From an uncultured Lachnospiraceae bacterium (GTDB taxonomy: Bacteria > Bacillota > Clostridia > Lachnospirales > Lachnospiraceae): a DNA stretch of 14,702 nt. The translations under genes and the position numbers were made by a program. A model generated the notes under the pieces. It saw only the letters and a program-made list of their open reading frames with translations, did not search any database and was not told the DNA's origin. The DNA lies in the NCBI GenBank assembly GCA_910585605.1, contig CAJUFL010000074.1, positions 1 through 14,702 on the forward strand. Direction: 5' to 3'. Shown piece by piece: positions 14,065 through 14,702 of the stretch (the first letter of the stretch is position 1; each line of letters begins with the position of its first letter).

Positions 14065-14702
14065 TCAAAAATCCCCCTTTCCTAAATCGTCAAGCCTGTC
14101 TGCCATTTCTGTCTGTTTTGACGGAAACAAATGAGCGTAACGGTAAGTGATTTCAATGCTCTCATGCCCTACTCTGTCAGCAATTGCCACCGCCGAGAAT
14201 CCCATGTCAATCAATAAACTGATGTGGCTATGTCTTAAATCGTGGATTCTAATGCGTTTTATCCCTGCTTTTCCTGCCCCTCTCGTCATTTCATGGTGCA
14301 GGAAACTTTTTGTCAGATGAAAGATACGGTCAGTCGGGAGAAGTCCGTACAGTCTGCCGAGATACTCTTTTAATTCCTCACACAAAAAGTCCGGCATACT
14401 GACATTGCGCTTGCTTTTCGGTGTCTTTGGGTCTGTTATCACATCTTTTCCCTCTAACCGCTGATAAGATTTTGTTATCCGAATGACCTTGTTATCAAAA
14501 TCAATATCCTGCGGCGTAAGTGCTAAAAGTTCGCCAACGCGCAAGCCACACCAATATAAAATCTGAAATGCTTGATAGGAATATGGCTTATCCTTTACTG
14601 CTTCAATAAATTTCAAATATTCCTCTTTCGTCCAAAAAAGCATTTCCTCCGCTTTCCCTTTCCCAAGCGGCCCGGCTTTGACAACGGGATTGCTTTTTAA
14701 TT
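14065..14702 (-). CDS. int: Tyrosine recombinase/integrase, 5' end outside window
   Basis: A site-specific tyrosine recombinase that integrates and excises the element. The frame is open to the right edge: before the ATG at 14643 it continues as NPVVKAGPLGKGKAEEMLFW, a linker typical of Tn916-like integrases, so the true start lies beyond the window. Numbered from that internal Met: catalytic R35 (CGLRVGELL), Lys at 73 or 76 (DPKTPKSKR), H134 and R137 (HDLRHSH), H160 (VGHESIEIT) and nucleophile Tyr169 (RYAHL). All catalytic residues are present. It leads the RHH-ATPase transcript. The core-binding and arm-binding domains are not seen. Confidence 0.93.
   Translation of the reverse strand, partial: LKSNPVVKAGPLGKGKAEEMLFWTKEEYLKFIEAVKDKPYSYQAFQILYWCGLRVGELLALTPQDIDFDNKVIRITKSYQRLEGKDVITDPKTPKSKRNVSMPDFLCEELKEYLGRLYGLLPTDRIFHLTKSFLHHEMTRGAGKAGIKRIRIHDLRHSHISLLIDMGFSAVAIADRVGHESIEITYRYAHLFPSKQTEMADRLDDLGKGDF

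Larger units (their letters stand above)
10750..14702 (-). mobile_element. Integrative mobilizable element, one end plus most of the backbone
   Basis: The gene order integrase, RHH MobC-like, RepA-like ATPase, MobV relaxase, TnpV is a compact mobilizable-element backbone with no conjugation machinery, so it would need a helper. GC content is visibly higher than in the flanking genes. The left boundary is inferred to lie between the tnpV stop (10812) and the GNAT promoter (10746); no attachment core can be identified because the other end is outside the window. Confidence 0.7.

Noticed and set aside
1..14702. CRISPR array, tRNA or rRNA
   Set aside because: No regularly spaced repeats, cloverleaf-like genes or rRNA segments were seen.

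Overview
The window is AT-rich DNA that reads like a gut Firmicute of the Clostridia, probably Lachnospiraceae. The grounds are AGGAGG-type ribosome binding sites, the style of the type I restriction genes, an ISNCY-type transposase relic, and an integrase/MobV/TnpV mobilizable element of a kind common in that group. Genus is inference only. Nearly every intact gene is on the minus strand.

Right to left (direction of transcription). (1) 14702-10750: one arm of an integrative mobilizable element: tyrosine recombinase (5' end beyond the window), a ribbon-helix-helix MobC-like protein, a RepA-like RecA-fold ATPase, a hairpin-rich region of about 240 bp that may be the transfer origin, a MobV relaxase, and tnpV. 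tnpV is interrupted by a 57-nt palindromic insert. A second, inverted copy of that insert lies on the other side of the relaxase. (2) 10746-8571: a small cargo operon behind a good sigma-A promoter: an intact GNAT acetyltransferase, a second GNAT with a one-base insertion, an unlisted 58-residue protein with a GTG start, and a KilA-N protein with a frameshift. (3) 8457-7026: a two-gene overlapping operon, a 381-residue HNH-nuclease protein followed by a 103-residue minimal nucleotidyltransferase, preceded by a perfect 10-bp inverted repeat. I can assign this pair to no named system; it is the best candidate here for something undescribed. (4) 7025-6448: no gene; AT-rich with a long nested hairpin and diverged repeats. 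(5) 6447-4939: a decayed ISNCY-like insertion sequence on the plus strand, with terminal inverted repeats still visible and a transposase broken by several frameshifts. (6) 4922-1: a type I restriction-modification operon, xre-hsdR-hsdM-hsdS, tightly spaced and led by a small Cro/CI-type regulator. Only the first 25 codons of hsdS are inside the window.

Functionally this is an accessory island. A type I restriction system, a possible HNH/nucleotidyltransferase conflict module and a decaying cargo operon sit between an IS relic and a mobilizable element. In the element, the integrase would excise it, the ATPase may help its DNA processing, and the MobV relaxase with the RHH protein would nick an origin for transfer by a helper element. 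The broken genes between 4939 and 11243 (transposase, KilA-N, one GNAT, tnpV) suggest erosion, though the two single-base lesions could also be assembly errors.
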